NCBI GenBank assembly: GCA_045614025.1 | Contig: JAZLCE010000028.1 | Span: forward strand, 1-64,000 | Origin: RGIG4140 sp045614025 | Lineage (GTDB): Bacteria > Pseudomonadota > Alphaproteobacteria > CAAHEQ01 > UBA3637 | DNA: 64,000 nucleotides | Direction of reading: 5' to 3' | In this document: one piece after another, positions 25,899 to 35,399 of the stretch | How the letters are laid out: every line of letters begins with the position of its first letter | Position numbering within the stretch: position 1 is the stretch's first letter | The notes under the pieces: generated by a model | Seen by the model: the letters and a program-made list of their open reading frames with translations, nothing else | Told to the model about the DNA's origin: nothing | The model's database searches: none | Translations under genes and position numbers: made by a program

Positions 25899-26939
25899 TT
25901 ACCCCTTTATTTTTGTGTTTGTTTTTTGAATTTCGCGTTGTTTTGATGAAATTTTTCTAACAGACTCTTCCGATATTGTTTGTTCACCACTTTGATTTGA
26001 AATAATTGTTTGTGGCTCATTTGGTGTTTCAATAAGCGTTTCTTCTTGTATATCTGATTGAGCCATTTCTTCTTTTCCTTGAGGCCATAAAATATATCCA
26101 TCAGGAGAAATTTGTTTTTTGCTTGGCTTTTTAGGAATCATGTTTTCAGGCACTTTATCAATTTTTTGTTGTTTTGCAAACAATTTTAAGGCTTCTTCTT
26201 TTTCTTCTAAAAGAGCTTGCTCCATTTTTTTTCTTTTTTTATCTTTTGTGCGCCTTAAATCATAAAATCTTTTTTGAAGAGATCCTAAACTTAACAACTG
26301 TTTTGGATCAATATATGTGCCACATAAATTAACCCCATCAAGAATAAATTGAGATAAATCAATCCCTAATAAATTCACCTTTGTTAAATCAAGTCTTCTA
26401 ATATCAACAGACATTAATTCATTTTTTGTTAATGTTCTGATATCAATTTTACCACTTTCAACCAAAGATAAAAACTTATCAAAATCAGAAAAATATTTTT
26501 GTGCCTTCTCATCAAAAAACGTTTCTTCAACAAGATTGTTTCTTAAAAAAACGCGTTTTAAAGAAGCATCTAAAAAAACAGCTTCTGTTAAATTGGTGTC
26601 TTCAATATAAGCATCATTAAATTTAGCCCCTTTAAAACAGCATTTTGAAGCATTTGTTCCTGAAAAACAAGCCTTGGAAAAATCACACCCTGTAAAATCA
26701 GCACCAGATACATCAGCGCCTTTTAAGTTAATCCCCCGATAATCTTTATGGCTTACAATTTTTCCTTGTTGAATATCCTCAACCAACGCAACAGCTCTTG
26801 GATCCGAAAGATAGCTTTTGCGTTCAGATGGTAAAAGAAATTCTTTTTTATCAATACCTAAAGTAAATAAAGCAATATCTTCTTCAGTTACTTTAACATC
26901 TTGATATTTTTTTTCAGGTCTTTTCATTTGTATTGTCAT
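25899..26939 (-). CDS. Pentapeptide-repeat protein next to coupling ATPase
   Basis: About ten pentapeptides of the A(D/N)LXX type form a right-handed quadrilateral beta-helix at roughly residues 68-130 (GADVSGADFTGCDFSKACFSGTN...), with a second short set near 180-210 (LDLTKVNLLGIDLSQFIL). A long charged tail follows, containing Lys/Glu coiled-coil (residues 228-260). No signal peptide or membrane span. It is separated from the VirD4-type gene by one base, so it may be a chaperone, adaptor or substrate of that system; this is inference from position. In-frame ATGs at 26939 and 26927 both lack a good ribosome site. Confidence 0.75.
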   Translation of the reverse strand: MTIQMKRPEKKYQDVKVTEEDIALFTLGIDKKEFLLPSERKSYLSDPRAVALVEDIQQGKIVSHKDYRGINLKGADVSGADFTGCDFSKACFSGTNASKCCFKGAKFNDAYIEDTNLTEAVFLDASLKRVFLRNNLVEETFFDEKAQKYFSDFDKFLSLVESGKIDIRTLTKNELMSVDIRRLDLTKVNLLGIDLSQFILDGVNLCGTYIDPKQLLSLGSLQKRFYDLRRTKDKKRKKMEQALLEEKEEALKLFAKQQKIDKVPENMIPKKPSKKQISPDGYILWPQGKEEMAQSDIQEETLIETPNEPQTIISNQSGEQTISEESVRKISSKQREIQKTNTKIKG

Positions 26940-27040
26940 ATAAATATTATAGCATAGAAATTTAAAAAAGAAATAAAAAAAAAGATGACATTTTAAAAAT
27001 CTTATATTATAACTAATTAACTTAACGAAAGGATTTTTTA

Positions 27041-27535
27041 ATGCTCAATAACAGATTAAAAAAACAAACACCTTATATGCTTTTTTCCATTGCTTTTATT
27101 GTTTTTATGCTTGATCAAATCACAAAGGCTTGGGCTCTTAAAGCATTAACACTTCACACACCTTTGTTTATGACCTCTTTCTTTAACTTCTTTTTAACAT
27201 ATAATAAAGGGGTGAGTTTTTCTTTGTTTTATAACACAGCTGAATATGGGCACCTACTTTTAGCTGGAATGGGATTAGTAATTTGTTGTTGCGTATTATA
27301 CTGGATGATAAAAGAAAAGGATAACAAAACAAAAATTGGTCTTTCCTTTGTTTTAGGAGGGGCTCTTGCTAATATTGTAGATCGCATAAGATTGGGCCAT
27401 GTTGTTGATTTTTTAGATTTTCATTTTAATGCATATCATTGGCCTGCATTCAATCTTGCAGATTCTTTTATTTGTCTAGGTGCTTTCATTATTTTTATCC
27501 AAATATTTTTAAAGAAAGAAGAGGAACAAAAATGA
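27041..27535 (+). CDS. lspA: Lipoprotein signal peptidase II
   Basis: This four-span inner-membrane aspartyl protease cleaves lipoprotein signal peptides after diacylglycerol attachment. Landmarks are MLDQITKAW, FFLTYNKGVSFSL, GALANIVDRIRLGHVVDFLDF (first catalytic Asp in the NxxDR motif) and PAFNLADSFI (second). The length of 164 is typical. AAAGGA lies 7 bases before ATG. Many putative lipoproteins of this window (MltA, RlpA, OmpA-like, SodC and others) depend on it. The next gene, itself a lipoprotein, starts in an ATGA overlap. Confidence 0.97.
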   Translation: MLNNRLKKQTPYMLFSIAFIVFMLDQITKAWALKALTLHTPLFMTSFFNFFLTYNKGVSFSLFYNTAEYGHLLLAGMGLVICCCVLYWMIKEKDNKTKIGLSFVLGGALANIVDRIRLGHVVDFLDFHFNAYHWPAFNLADSFICLGAFIIFIQIFLKKEEEQK

Positions 27536-27711
27536 AAAAATTCATCTTTATTTGCTTTTGTTTATGTTTAGTGGCCGGTTGTGCTCAAAAAAAACCACCT
27601 TTGGCCCCAACTCAAGTTGTGAACGGCCAATCAATTGTGATGCCACCTGAATTTTTTGTGTTACCTAAAATGCCACAACAAGAATTAACAAAAGCTTCAA
27701 CAGCGGAGTAA
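27532..27711 (+). CDS. Small lipoprotein, reduced DUF3035-like
   Basis: The start at 27532 overlaps the lspA stop (ATGA) and has GAGGAA upstream. The 59-residue product has a lipobox (CLVAGC, Cys at about 16) and a short proline-rich tail with MPPEFFVLPKMPQQ. In alphaproteobacteria lspA is commonly followed by a DUF3035 lipoprotein with a PDEF...PP motif; this looks like a shortened version of it. Function is unknown. The longer frame beginning at 27439 lies inside lspA and is not credible. Confidence 0.7.
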   Translation: MKKFIFICFCLCLVAGCAQKKPPLAPTQVVNGQSIVMPPEFFVLPKMPQQELTKASTAE

Positions 27712-27715
27712 AAAA

Positions 27716-29314
27716 ATGACTATTTATAACGAGTTACTTGAACATAAAAAAACAATTGACCAAACTCATTTAAAAAATCTTTTCGAAGAAGATCCTATGC
27801 GTTTTGAAAAATTTCATATCAACTTTCAAGATATGTTATTGGATTATTCAAAAAATAAGATTACAGACGAAACACTTAACTTATTGCTTAAATTAGCTGA
27901 AGAATCAAATTTAAAAGAGGCTATTTTAGATATGTTTGAAGGCAAACGCATTAACACAACGGAAAATCGCCCGGTTTTGCATGTTGCTTTAAGAAACAGA
28001 TCTAACACACCAATTTATGTTGATGATAAAAATGTGATGCCCGAAATTAACAAGGTTTTAGACCAAATGAAAGTTTTTTCAGATAAAGTTCGGTCAGGCG
28101 AATTTAAAGGGGCAACAGGTAAAGAGATTAAAGATGTTGTTAATATTGGCATTGGTGGCTCTGACTTGGGGCCAAGAATGGCTTTAGAAGCTTTATCTTT
28201 TTATAAAACACCGAAACTTAATTTTCATTTTGTTTCAAATGTTGATGGAACAGATATCACTGAAACATTGAATAAATGCGATCCTGAAACAACCCTTTTT
28301 ATTGTTTCTTCAAAAACTTTCACAACTCAAGAAACTATGACAAATGCCCAAACTGCTAAAGATTGGGTGAGCGTTCACTTGGGTCAAGAAGCAACAAAAA
28401 ATCATTTTGTTGCCGTTTCAACAAATGCTAAAGCTGTTAAAGCCTTTGGAATTGATACCAAAAATATGTTTGTTTTTTGGGATTTTGTTGGAGGAAGATA
28501 CTCCCTTTGGTCAGCCATTGGATTATCTTTAATGATTGGCATTGGATATGATGGTTTTATTGAAATGCTTGAAGGGGCACATGAACTAGATCAGCATTTT
28601 AAAGAAACATCATTTGAAAAGAATTTACCAGTTATTTTAGGCTTAATTGGGATTTGGAACACAACGTATTTAGGCGCCGAAAGTTATGCTGTTCTCCCTT
28701 ATGATCAATATTTAGATAAATTTCCATTATATTTACAACAGTTAGATATGGAAAGTAATGGAAAAAGCGTTAAGAAAAATGGAAAAGAAGTTGATTATAT
28801 GACAGGTCCAATTTTATTTGGAACACCTGGAACCAATGGACAACATTCATTTTATCAATTAATTCATCAAGGCACACACATGGTCCCTGCTGATTTTATT
28901 GCACCGATTTATTCTTTAAATGAAACAGGAATGCATCATGACATCTTGCTTGCCAATGTGATCGCTCAATCAGAAGCCTTAATGAAAGGCAAAACAAAAG
29001 AAGAGCTTGAAGCAGAAGGTGTTTCAGAAGAATTAATCCCATTTAAAACTTTTACGGGGAATAGACCAAGCAACACCATTTTGTTTGAAAAAATGACACC
29101 AAAGGCATTGGGTCGCTTGATTGCGCTTTATGAACACAAGGTTTTTGTTCAAGGTGTTATTTGGCGCGTGAATAGTTTTGATCAATTTGGCGTTGAATTA
29201 GGCAAACAACTTGCAAAAGCAGTTTTGCCCGAATTACTTGACAAAAAACAAAAACTTAAACACGATTCTTCAACCAATGCTTTAATTGAAAAAGTAAGAA
29301 ATTTACGTCGATAA
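27716..29314 (+). CDS. pgi: Glucose-6-phosphate isomerase
   Basis: It interconverts glucose-6-phosphate and fructose-6-phosphate. Family landmarks include VVNIGIGGSDLGPRMALEAL, the SIS-fold sugar-phosphate loop SSKTFTTQETMTNA, DFVGGRYSLWSAIG and GPILFGTPGTNGQHSFYQLIHQG with the catalytic Glu region LDMESNGKS. The C-terminal Lys motif is QFGVELGK. Length 532 is normal. The start is 5 bases after the small lipoprotein gene, so it shares the lspA transcript. Confidence 0.97.
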   Translation: MTIYNELLEHKKTIDQTHLKNLFEEDPMRFEKFHINFQDMLLDYSKNKITDETLNLLLKLAEESNLKEAILDMFEGKRINTTENRPVLHVALRNRSNTPIYVDDKNVMPEINKVLDQMKVFSDKVRSGEFKGATGKEIKDVVNIGIGGSDLGPRMALEALSFYKTPKLNFHFVSNVDGTDITETLNKCDPETTLFIVSSKTFTTQETMTNAQTAKDWVSVHLGQEATKNHFVAVSTNAKAVKAFGIDTKNMFVFWDFVGGRYSLWSAIGLSLMIGIGYDGFIEMLEGAHELDQHFKETSFEKNLPVILGLIGIWNTTYLGAESYAVLPYDQYLDKFPLYLQQLDMESNGKSVKKNGKEVDYMTGPILFGTPGTNGQHSFYQLIHQGTHMVPADFIAPIYSLNETGMHHDILLANVIAQSEALMKGKTKEELEAEGVSEELIPFKTFTGNRPSNTILFEKMTPKALGRLIALYEHKVFVQGVIWRVNSFDQFGVELGKQLAKAVLPELLDKKQKLKHDSSTNALIEKVRNLRR

Positions 29315-29349
29315 CTAAAAATACAAGCGATAATTAACTGGGTATCAAA

Positions 29350-29652
29350 ATGAAAAAAGAGCTTGAAGAAAAGAAAAAAGAAGTTTCACTTGTTGAAAAA
29401 GTTTCTGATATTCTTTTTTATGAAAGTTTAGCTCTAATTTCAAAAAATTATCGCTTGTATGCTCAAAAAGAAGCTCTTTATCAAAAAATTAAAAATAAAG
29501 AATTAAAAAACCTTTCTGAAAAAGAGGTTGATTTACTTTTGGGAAGTATACAACCAAAACCTCTTTCTTTAAAACCAAAAAAACTTGCTTTGAAGAAAGA
29601 TAAAAACTTTATTTCAATTACAAAATCCATCAAGGTATATATTCATGAATAA
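29350..29652 (+). CDS. Hypothetical Lys-rich protein preceding mutL
   Basis: The 100-residue product is strongly charged (KKELEEKKKEVSLVEKV, later repeated Lys-Leu-Lys motifs) and looks helical or coiled, with no signal peptide. Its end overlaps the mutL start by 8 bases, and it lies 36 bases after pgi. There is no strong ribosome site. I do not recognise a family. The tight overlap with mutL argues that it is translated. Confidence 0.55.
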   Translation: MKKELEEKKKEVSLVEKVSDILFYESLALISKNYRLYAQKEALYQKIKNKELKNLSEKEVDLLLGSIQPKPLSLKPKKLALKKDKNFISITKSIKVYIHE

Positions 29653-31543
29653 TGCATCTATTCGTCTTCTTCCACAAAATTTAATTAATCAAATTGCAGC
29701 GGGTGAAGTTGTTGAACGCCCTTCTGCGGCATTAAAAGAATTAATTGAAAACGCAATTGATGCAGGCAGTTCCAGAATTGATATTAAAATTCAAGATGGT
29801 GGCAAAGCATTTTTCTCGGTAACGGACAACGGCAAAGGAATGAGTAAAGAAGAGCTTGAGCTTTGCGTTGAACGTCATGCAACCAGTAAATTACCAGATG
29901 ACGACTTATTTCATATTTGTTTTTTAGGGTTTAGAGGTGAAGCTTTACCATCTATCGCCTCCGTTTCAAAGCTTTCCATTACATCAAGAACAAAACAAAT
30001 GGATGAAGCTTGGAAAATAAGGGTTGAAGGCGGTGAAAAAAAAGAGCTTGTCCCTGTTCCAGCCACTTATGGAACAACAGTTGAAGTGAGGGATTTATTC
30101 TTTGCTACCCCTGCCCGTTTAAAATTTTTAAAATCAGCTCAATCTGAAACATTAAATATTAAGGATACGGTCAACCGTTTAGCAATGGCTTATCCTCAAA
30201 TTCATTTTTCTTTATCAGATGAAAAACGAACCATTTTAAATTATCCACCTGCCACAACCCTTCTTTTAAGGATTACACAAGTAATCGGTAAAGCTTTTGA
30301 TGAAAACGCTCTAGCCATTGAAGCTGATTATGACGGAACGAAATTAACAGGCTTTGTTGGATTACCAACCTATACAAGATCCACCAGTCAAGACCAATAT
30401 TTATTTGTGAACGGCAGATTTGTAAAAGATAAAGTTTTAATCGGAGCAATTAGAGGTGCTTTTCAAGGATTAATTGGGCATGATACGCATCCGGTTTTAG
30501 CCCTCTTTTTATCCGTTCCTCAACAAGAAGTTGATGTAAACGTGCATCCAGCCAAAACAGAAGTTCGTTTTGCAAATGCTCCAAAAATTAGAGGATTATT
30601 GGTTTCTTCAATTAGAAATGTATTGGCTGAAAATGGACATAGAACAAGTTCAACCATTGGAATTGGCGCTCTTGAAAAAAGCACAACATATATACCATCC
30701 ATTGCAAAACACACCTCTTTTTCTTTTGAAAAAGAAATGCCTTCTTATTTGTTATCTAAAGAAAAAGAATCTTCTGTTGATTTTATGAAGCAAGAAAACT
30801 CTTTCATTCCTTCTTCTGAAAGATATATTTCTCCTTCACCGCTTTCAACTGAAAAACCAATTCAACAAGAGTCTATTCGTTTTTTAGAACCAACATTTAG
30901 CGTTAAAACTTATGAAGAACAAACATCTTCAATTAACAATGAAATAAACGCCCAAACAGATGAGTTTCCACCTTTAGGTTTTGCAAAAGCTCAAATGCAT
31001 GAAACTTATATTGTTTCTCAAACAAAAGATAGCATTATTATCACCGATCAGCATGCTGCTCATGAACGTTTAACATATGAGCGTTTAATTAAAAATCATG
31101 ATTCTTTACAAGCGCAACTCCTTCTGATTCCTGAAATTATTGATCTTTCAGAAGATGAAGCCATTATTCTTTTAGAACGCGCTGAAGAATTAAAATCTTT
31201 TGGTTTTGTGATTGAACCATTTGGGGGCAATAGCATTGTTGTGCGCGAAATGCCTTCCATATTTAGCAAAACAAATATTGCTAAGTTAATGGAAGATTTG
31301 GCGCAAACATTGAAAGAATTTGAAGATACAATTCTTTTAAAAGATAAGATTAAAGATATTTGTGCACGAATGGCTTGTCATGGCTCCATTCGAGCTGGTC
31401 GAAACTTAACGATTGCTGAAATGAATGCTTTGTTGCGCCAAATGGAAGAATGCTCAACTTCTGGCCAATGCATTCATGGTAGACCCACCTATATTGAGTT
31501 AAAATTACCAGACGTTGAACGACTTTTTGGTCGCAGCAAATAA
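29645..31543 (+). CDS. mutL: DNA mismatch repair endonuclease MutL
   Basis: It couples mismatch recognition by MutS to strand removal. The GHKL ATPase core has LIENAIDAGS (motif I, Glu and Asn), VTDNGKGM (motif II), CFLGFRGEALPSI and TTVEVRDLFFATPARLKFLK. The middle (about 350-430) is a variable linker. The C-terminal dimerisation domain carries the endonuclease motif DQHAAHERLTYE from Asp468 and GQCIHGRPT near the end. So it is the nicking type, which works without MutH. Length 632. The start overlaps the upstream small gene by 8 bases. Confidence 0.97.
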   Translation: MNNASIRLLPQNLINQIAAGEVVERPSAALKELIENAIDAGSSRIDIKIQDGGKAFFSVTDNGKGMSKEELELCVERHATSKLPDDDLFHICFLGFRGEALPSIASVSKLSITSRTKQMDEAWKIRVEGGEKKELVPVPATYGTTVEVRDLFFATPARLKFLKSAQSETLNIKDTVNRLAMAYPQIHFSLSDEKRTILNYPPATTLLLRITQVIGKAFDENALAIEADYDGTKLTGFVGLPTYTRSTSQDQYLFVNGRFVKDKVLIGAIRGAFQGLIGHDTHPVLALFLSVPQQEVDVNVHPAKTEVRFANAPKIRGLLVSSIRNVLAENGHRTSSTIGIGALEKSTTYIPSIAKHTSFSFEKEMPSYLLSKEKESSVDFMKQENSFIPSSERYISPSPLSTEKPIQQESIRFLEPTFSVKTYEEQTSSINNEINAQTDEFPPLGFAKAQMHETYIVSQTKDSIIITDQHAAHERLTYERLIKNHDSLQAQLLLIPEIIDLSEDEAIILLERAEELKSFGFVIEPFGGNSIVVREMPSIFSKTNIAKLMEDLAQTLKEFEDTILLKDKIKDICARMACHGSIRAGRNLTIAEMNALLRQMEECSTSGQCIHGRPTYIELKLPDVERLFGRSK

Positions 31544-31598
31544 AATTTCTTTTTAAAACAAATAGATACAATTTTATGCCTCTTCTAGGCATTTATAC

Positions 31599-31627
31599 TA
31601 GACAATTTTTTTTATTTCGTGTATAAA
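31599..31627 (+). promoter_or_regulatory. Promoter of nifJ
   Basis: TAGACA (31599-31604) and TATAAA (31622-31627) are 17 bases apart, about 40 bases before the nifJ ATG at 31667. It overlaps an in-frame upstream ATG, which supports the later start. A short hairpin ATGCCT/AGGCAT lies just upstream and may end the mutL transcript. Confidence 0.6.
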
Positions 31628-31666
31628 AAATGCATAAAAAAACATTTTTGGGCGAAAGGAAAAAAG

Positions 31667-34600
31667 ATGTCTGAAAAACAAATTAAAATGGTTGATGCGA
31701 ATGAAGCTGCCGCTTTAGTTGCACATAAATTAAACGAAGTTTCTATTATTTATCCGATTACACCTTCTTCTCCTATGGGAGAATGGTCTGATGCTTGGGC
31801 CAGTACTGGTGTTAAAAACATTTGGGGCAAAGTGCCAGATGTTCTTGAAATGCAATCAGAAGCTGGAGCTATTGGCGCTGTTCATGGTTCTTTACAAGCC
31901 GGTTCTATGACAACAACATACACCGCTTCTCAAGGCTTATTATTAATGATTCCAAATATGTATAAAATCGCTGGGGAATTAACGCCTTTTGTGATGCATG
32001 TGGCCGCAAGAACTGTGGCCGGGCATGCCCTTTCAATTTTCGGCGATCATTCAGACGTTATGTCTTGTAGACAAACAGGCTTCGCAATGCTTGCTTCAAA
32101 TTCCGTTCAAGAAGCACAAGATATGGCGGCTGTTGCTCAAATGTCAACTTTCCTTTCCAGAATTCCATTTATTCATTTCTTTGATGGATTTAGAACAAGT
32201 CATGAAATTAATAAAATTGAGCTTCTTTCAGATGATGATTTAAAAGAATTAATGAAAGATATTCCAACTCATTTTATGAGTCAAAATGCTTTAAAACCAG
32301 AAAACCCAAAAATTAAAGGAACAGCTCAAAACCCTGATGTGTTTTTCCAAATTAAAGAAGCTGCCAATAAATATTATAACAACTGTCCTTCATTTGTTGA
32401 AGAAGCCATGAAAAAATTTGCTTCAGTGACAGGTAGAAGCTATAATTTGGTTGAATATAAAGGCGCAAGTGATGCAACAAGAGTTGTTATCGCAATGGGA
32501 TCAAGCGTTGAAACATTGGAAGAAACAGCTAAAGTTTTAAATCAAAATGGGGAAAAAGTTGGGGTTATTGGTATTCGTTTATATCGCCCCTTCCCTAAAG
32601 AAGCTTTCCTTAAAGCTTTACCTAAAACAGTTCAATATATCAATGTGTTAGATAGAACGAAAGAATCTGGATCCGTTGGTGAACCACTCTATTTAGATGT
32701 TGTTTCAACATTAGCTGAAGGCGTTGCAAATGGATCATTAACATCTATGCCAAAAGTTTTAGGTGGTAGATATGGTCTTTCATCAAAAGAATTTACACCA
32801 GCCATGGCAAAAGCTGTTTTTGAAAATCAAACAAAACCTCATTTCACGGTTGGAATTCAAGATGATGTTACCAATTTATCATTAGATTATGATCCTGATT
32901 TTGATATTGAAGCTGAAGATGTTTCACGTTGCATCTTTGTTGGTCTTGGTTCAGATGGAACTGTAGGCGCAAATAAAAACTCTATTAAAATTATTGCTGA
33001 TGGGGATGATTATTTTGGTCAAGCTTATTTTGTGTATGATTCAAAAAAATCAGGTGGAATGACAACTTCTCATTTAAGATTTTCAAAAAATCCAATTAAA
33101 GCCCCTTATTTAATTCAAAAAGCAAGTTTTGTTGCTTGCCATCATATGCCATTTTTATTTAAAACAGATGTGCTTTCTTATGCCAGCAAAAATGCTGTTT
33201 TCTTGATTAACACAAAAGAGAAAAAAGAAAATGTTTGGGCCTCGCTTCCAAGAGAAGTGCAACAAGAAATTGTTGATAAAGAGATTAAACTTTATGCAAT
33301 TGATGCTGTTGATGTGGCTTTAAAAACGGGAATGGGTCGCAGAATTAACACAATTATGCAAACTTGTTTCTTTGCGATCTCTGGTGTTTTACCTAAAGAA
33401 GAAGCCATTCAAAAAATTAAAAAAGCAGTTGAAAAAACCTATGCCCGTAAAGGACAAGAAGTTATTGATGCTAATATTAAAGCTATTGACGCTTCTTTAG
33501 AACATTTACACCAAATTGAAATTGGCGAAGTCAATTCTATTTATTTTAGACAACCTGGCATTCCTTCAACAGCTCCAGCATTGCTTCAAGAAGTGACTGG
33601 AAAAATTATTGAAGGTAGAGGCGATCAATTACCTGTCAGCAAATTAGAATGGACAGCTGATGGCACTTGGCCAACTGATACAGCAAAATATGAAAAACGC
33701 CGTATTGCAACTCAAATTCCTGTTTGGGATCCAAGCATTTGTATTCAATGCGGTAAATGTATCAGCGTTTGCCCTCATGCGGCAATCAGGGCAAAAACCG
33801 CTTCTGTTGATCAACTTAAAAATGCTCCAGCCGGCTTTAAAACAGCTGATTACAAAGGCAAAGAATTTGCTGGAGAAAAATTCATGATTCAAGTTGCTCC
33901 AGAAGATTGCACGGGTTGCAGTCTTTGCACAACAAATTGCCCTGTAAAAGATAGATTGGATCCAAATAAAAAGCCATTGATGATGGAACCTATTGAAAAT
34001 CATTTAGAAGATGAAATTAAAAATTTTGAATTCTTTATGTCTTTACCAGATCCAGATCGAACAAAATTAAATCCAAAACAAATTAAATCATTGGCTTTAA
34101 TGCGTCCATTATTCGAATTTTCTGGTGCTTGTGCAGGATGTGGGGAAACACCATATGTTAAAATGATGACTCAATTATTTGGGGATCGTTTAATTGTTGC
34201 CAATGCAACAGGTTGTTCATCTATTTATAGCGGTAATTTACCAACAACTCCTTATGCTAAAAACAATAATGGTTATGGGCCTGCTTGGGCAAACTCTTTG
34301 TTTGAAGACAATGCCGAATTTGGGTTAGGTATTCGCACAAGTGTTGATTCAAAACAAGAGTTTTCTTTGCAACTTTTAAAAGAAATGAGTGCTGAAGTTG
34401 GCGAAACATTGGTTGACAGCATTGTTAATGCCGATCAATCAACTGAAACAGGCATTCAAGAACAACGCTTACGCGTTCAAGAGTTAAAAGAAAAATTAGA
34501 ACGTATTTTAACACCAAAAGCAAAACTCTTACTTGATAATGCTGATTACTTGGTTAAAAAATCTGTTTGGATTTTAGGCGGAGATGGCTGGGCTTATGAT

Positions 34601-35203
34601 ATTGGTTATGGTGGATTAGACCATGTTTTATATAGTGGTAAAAACGTTAACATTATGGTTATGGATACAAACGTTTATTCAAACACAGGTGGTCAACGTT
34701 CTAAAGCAACACCAATTGGGGCTTCAGCTAAATTTGCTATTGCGGGTTCTGAATTACCAAGAAAAGATTTGGGCATGATTGCAGCTTCAAGTGGCGGTGT
34801 TTATGTTGCCAGCATTTCATTAGGTGCTAAAGATATGCATACACTTCAAGTTTTAAATGAAGCAGAAAGCTTTAATGGACCATCTTTAATTATTGCATAT
34901 AGCCATTGTATTTCTCATGGTTATGATATTGGAAAAGAAGGTCTTGATCATCAAAAACTTGCTGTTGAAACAGGATTATGGCCGCTTTATCGTTTTGACC
35001 CAAGACGAAGCGAACAAGGTTTAAATCCATTCCAATTGGATAGCAAGCCAACAAAGCCTGTTTCTGAATTTATGGCTCTTGAATCTCGCTTTAAAGCGGT
35101 GAAACAAACAAACGCTGCTCATTATGAAGAATTAGTTCAAAAAGCACAAAAGCAAATTGAAAACCGCTTTAAACTTTATGAACAATTAGCTAAAAGCGAA
35201 TAA
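31667..35203 (+). CDS. nifJ: Pyruvate:ferredoxin (flavodoxin) oxidoreductase
   Basis: It converts pyruvate and CoA to acetyl-CoA, CO2 and reduced ferredoxin or flavodoxin, using thiamine diphosphate and iron-sulfur clusters. The start at 31667 has GAAAGGA 7 bases upstream. It is the single-chain form of 1178 residues. Domains in order are the N-terminal pyrimidine-binding domain (IIYPITPSSPMGEW), domain II, the gamma-type domain (GLGSDGTVGANKNSIK), a two-cluster ferredoxin domain (CxxCxxCxxxCP from Cys692 and again from Cys748), and the TPP domain with CAGCGETPYVK, ATGCSSIY and GDGWAYDIGYGGLDH. This enzyme is oxygen-sensitive, so it indicates anaerobic or low-oxygen life. Confidence 0.96.
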   Translation: MSEKQIKMVDANEAAALVAHKLNEVSIIYPITPSSPMGEWSDAWASTGVKNIWGKVPDVLEMQSEAGAIGAVHGSLQAGSMTTTYTASQGLLLMIPNMYKIAGELTPFVMHVAARTVAGHALSIFGDHSDVMSCRQTGFAMLASNSVQEAQDMAAVAQMSTFLSRIPFIHFFDGFRTSHEINKIELLSDDDLKELMKDIPTHFMSQNALKPENPKIKGTAQNPDVFFQIKEAANKYYNNCPSFVEEAMKKFASVTGRSYNLVEYKGASDATRVVIAMGSSVETLEETAKVLNQNGEKVGVIGIRLYRPFPKEAFLKALPKTVQYINVLDRTKESGSVGEPLYLDVVSTLAEGVANGSLTSMPKVLGGRYGLSSKEFTPAMAKAVFENQTKPHFTVGIQDDVTNLSLDYDPDFDIEAEDVSRCIFVGLGSDGTVGANKNSIKIIADGDDYFGQAYFVYDSKKSGGMTTSHLRFSKNPIKAPYLIQKASFVACHHMPFLFKTDVLSYASKNAVFLINTKEKKENVWASLPREVQQEIVDKEIKLYAIDAVDVALKTGMGRRINTIMQTCFFAISGVLPKEEAIQKIKKAVEKTYARKGQEVIDANIKAIDASLEHLHQIEIGEVNSIYFRQPGIPSTAPALLQEVTGKIIEGRGDQLPVSKLEWTADGTWPTDTAKYEKRRIATQIPVWDPSICIQCGKCISVCPHAAIRAKTASVDQLKNAPAGFKTADYKGKEFAGEKFMIQVAPEDCTGCSLCTTNCPVKDRLDPNKKPLMMEPIENHLEDEIKNFEFFMSLPDPDRTKLNPKQIKSLALMRPLFEFSGACAGCGETPYVKMMTQLFGDRLIVANATGCSSIYSGNLPTTPYAKNNNGYGPAWANSLFEDNAEFGLGIRTSVDSKQEFSLQLLKEMSAEVGETLVDSIVNADQSTETGIQEQRLRVQELKEKLERILTPKAKLLLDNADYLVKKSVWILGGDGWAYDIGYGGLDHVLYSGKNVNIMVMDTNVYSNTGGQRSKATPIGASAKFAIAGSELPRKDLGMIAASSGGVYVASISLGAKDMHTLQVLNEAESFNGPSLIIAYSHCISHGYDIGKEGLDHQKLAVETGLWPLYRFDPRRSEQGLNPFQLDSKPTKPVSEFMALESRFKAVKQTNAAHYEELVQKAQKQIENRFKLYEQLAKSE

Positions 35204-35231
35204 AAAAGAATTCTCTTTTTAGTTCATAGTA

Positions 35232-35270
35232 AAATAAACCGCTTTTGAAAACAAAGCGGTTTATTTATAT
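35232..35270 (+). terminator. Hairpin terminator after nifJ
   Basis: A 14-bp perfect stem (35232-35245 with 35253-35266) encloses a seven-base loop, followed by an A/T-rich tract about 30 bases after the nifJ stop. The T run is imperfect. Confidence 0.6.
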
Positions 35271-35358
35271 ACCTATCCCGTTAAACAGTTCTGCGCGCAA
35301 AAGTTATTCATGCACGCCCTCTTGATCATATATGAAAACATGTTTTTGCATAATAAAG

Positions 35359-35383
35359 ACGCCCCCTTAACAAAGGAGGCGTT
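35359..35383 (-). terminator. Hairpin terminator after secF
   Basis: ACGCC-CCTT and AAGG-GGCGT pair with one mismatch; on the minus strand it is followed by CTTTATT, some 17 bases beyond the secF stop. Confidence 0.55.
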
Positions 35384-35399
35384 TATAATGATTATATTT

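Noticed and set aside
27439..27531. Longer start for the small lipoprotein after lspA
   Set aside because: The added residues lie inside lspA and would bury the lipoprotein signal; the ATG at 27532 has its own ribosome site.
31619..31666. N-terminal extension of NifJ by 16 residues
   Set aside because: It overlaps the -10 element of a good promoter, lacks a ribosome site, and the family starts near the ATG at 31667.
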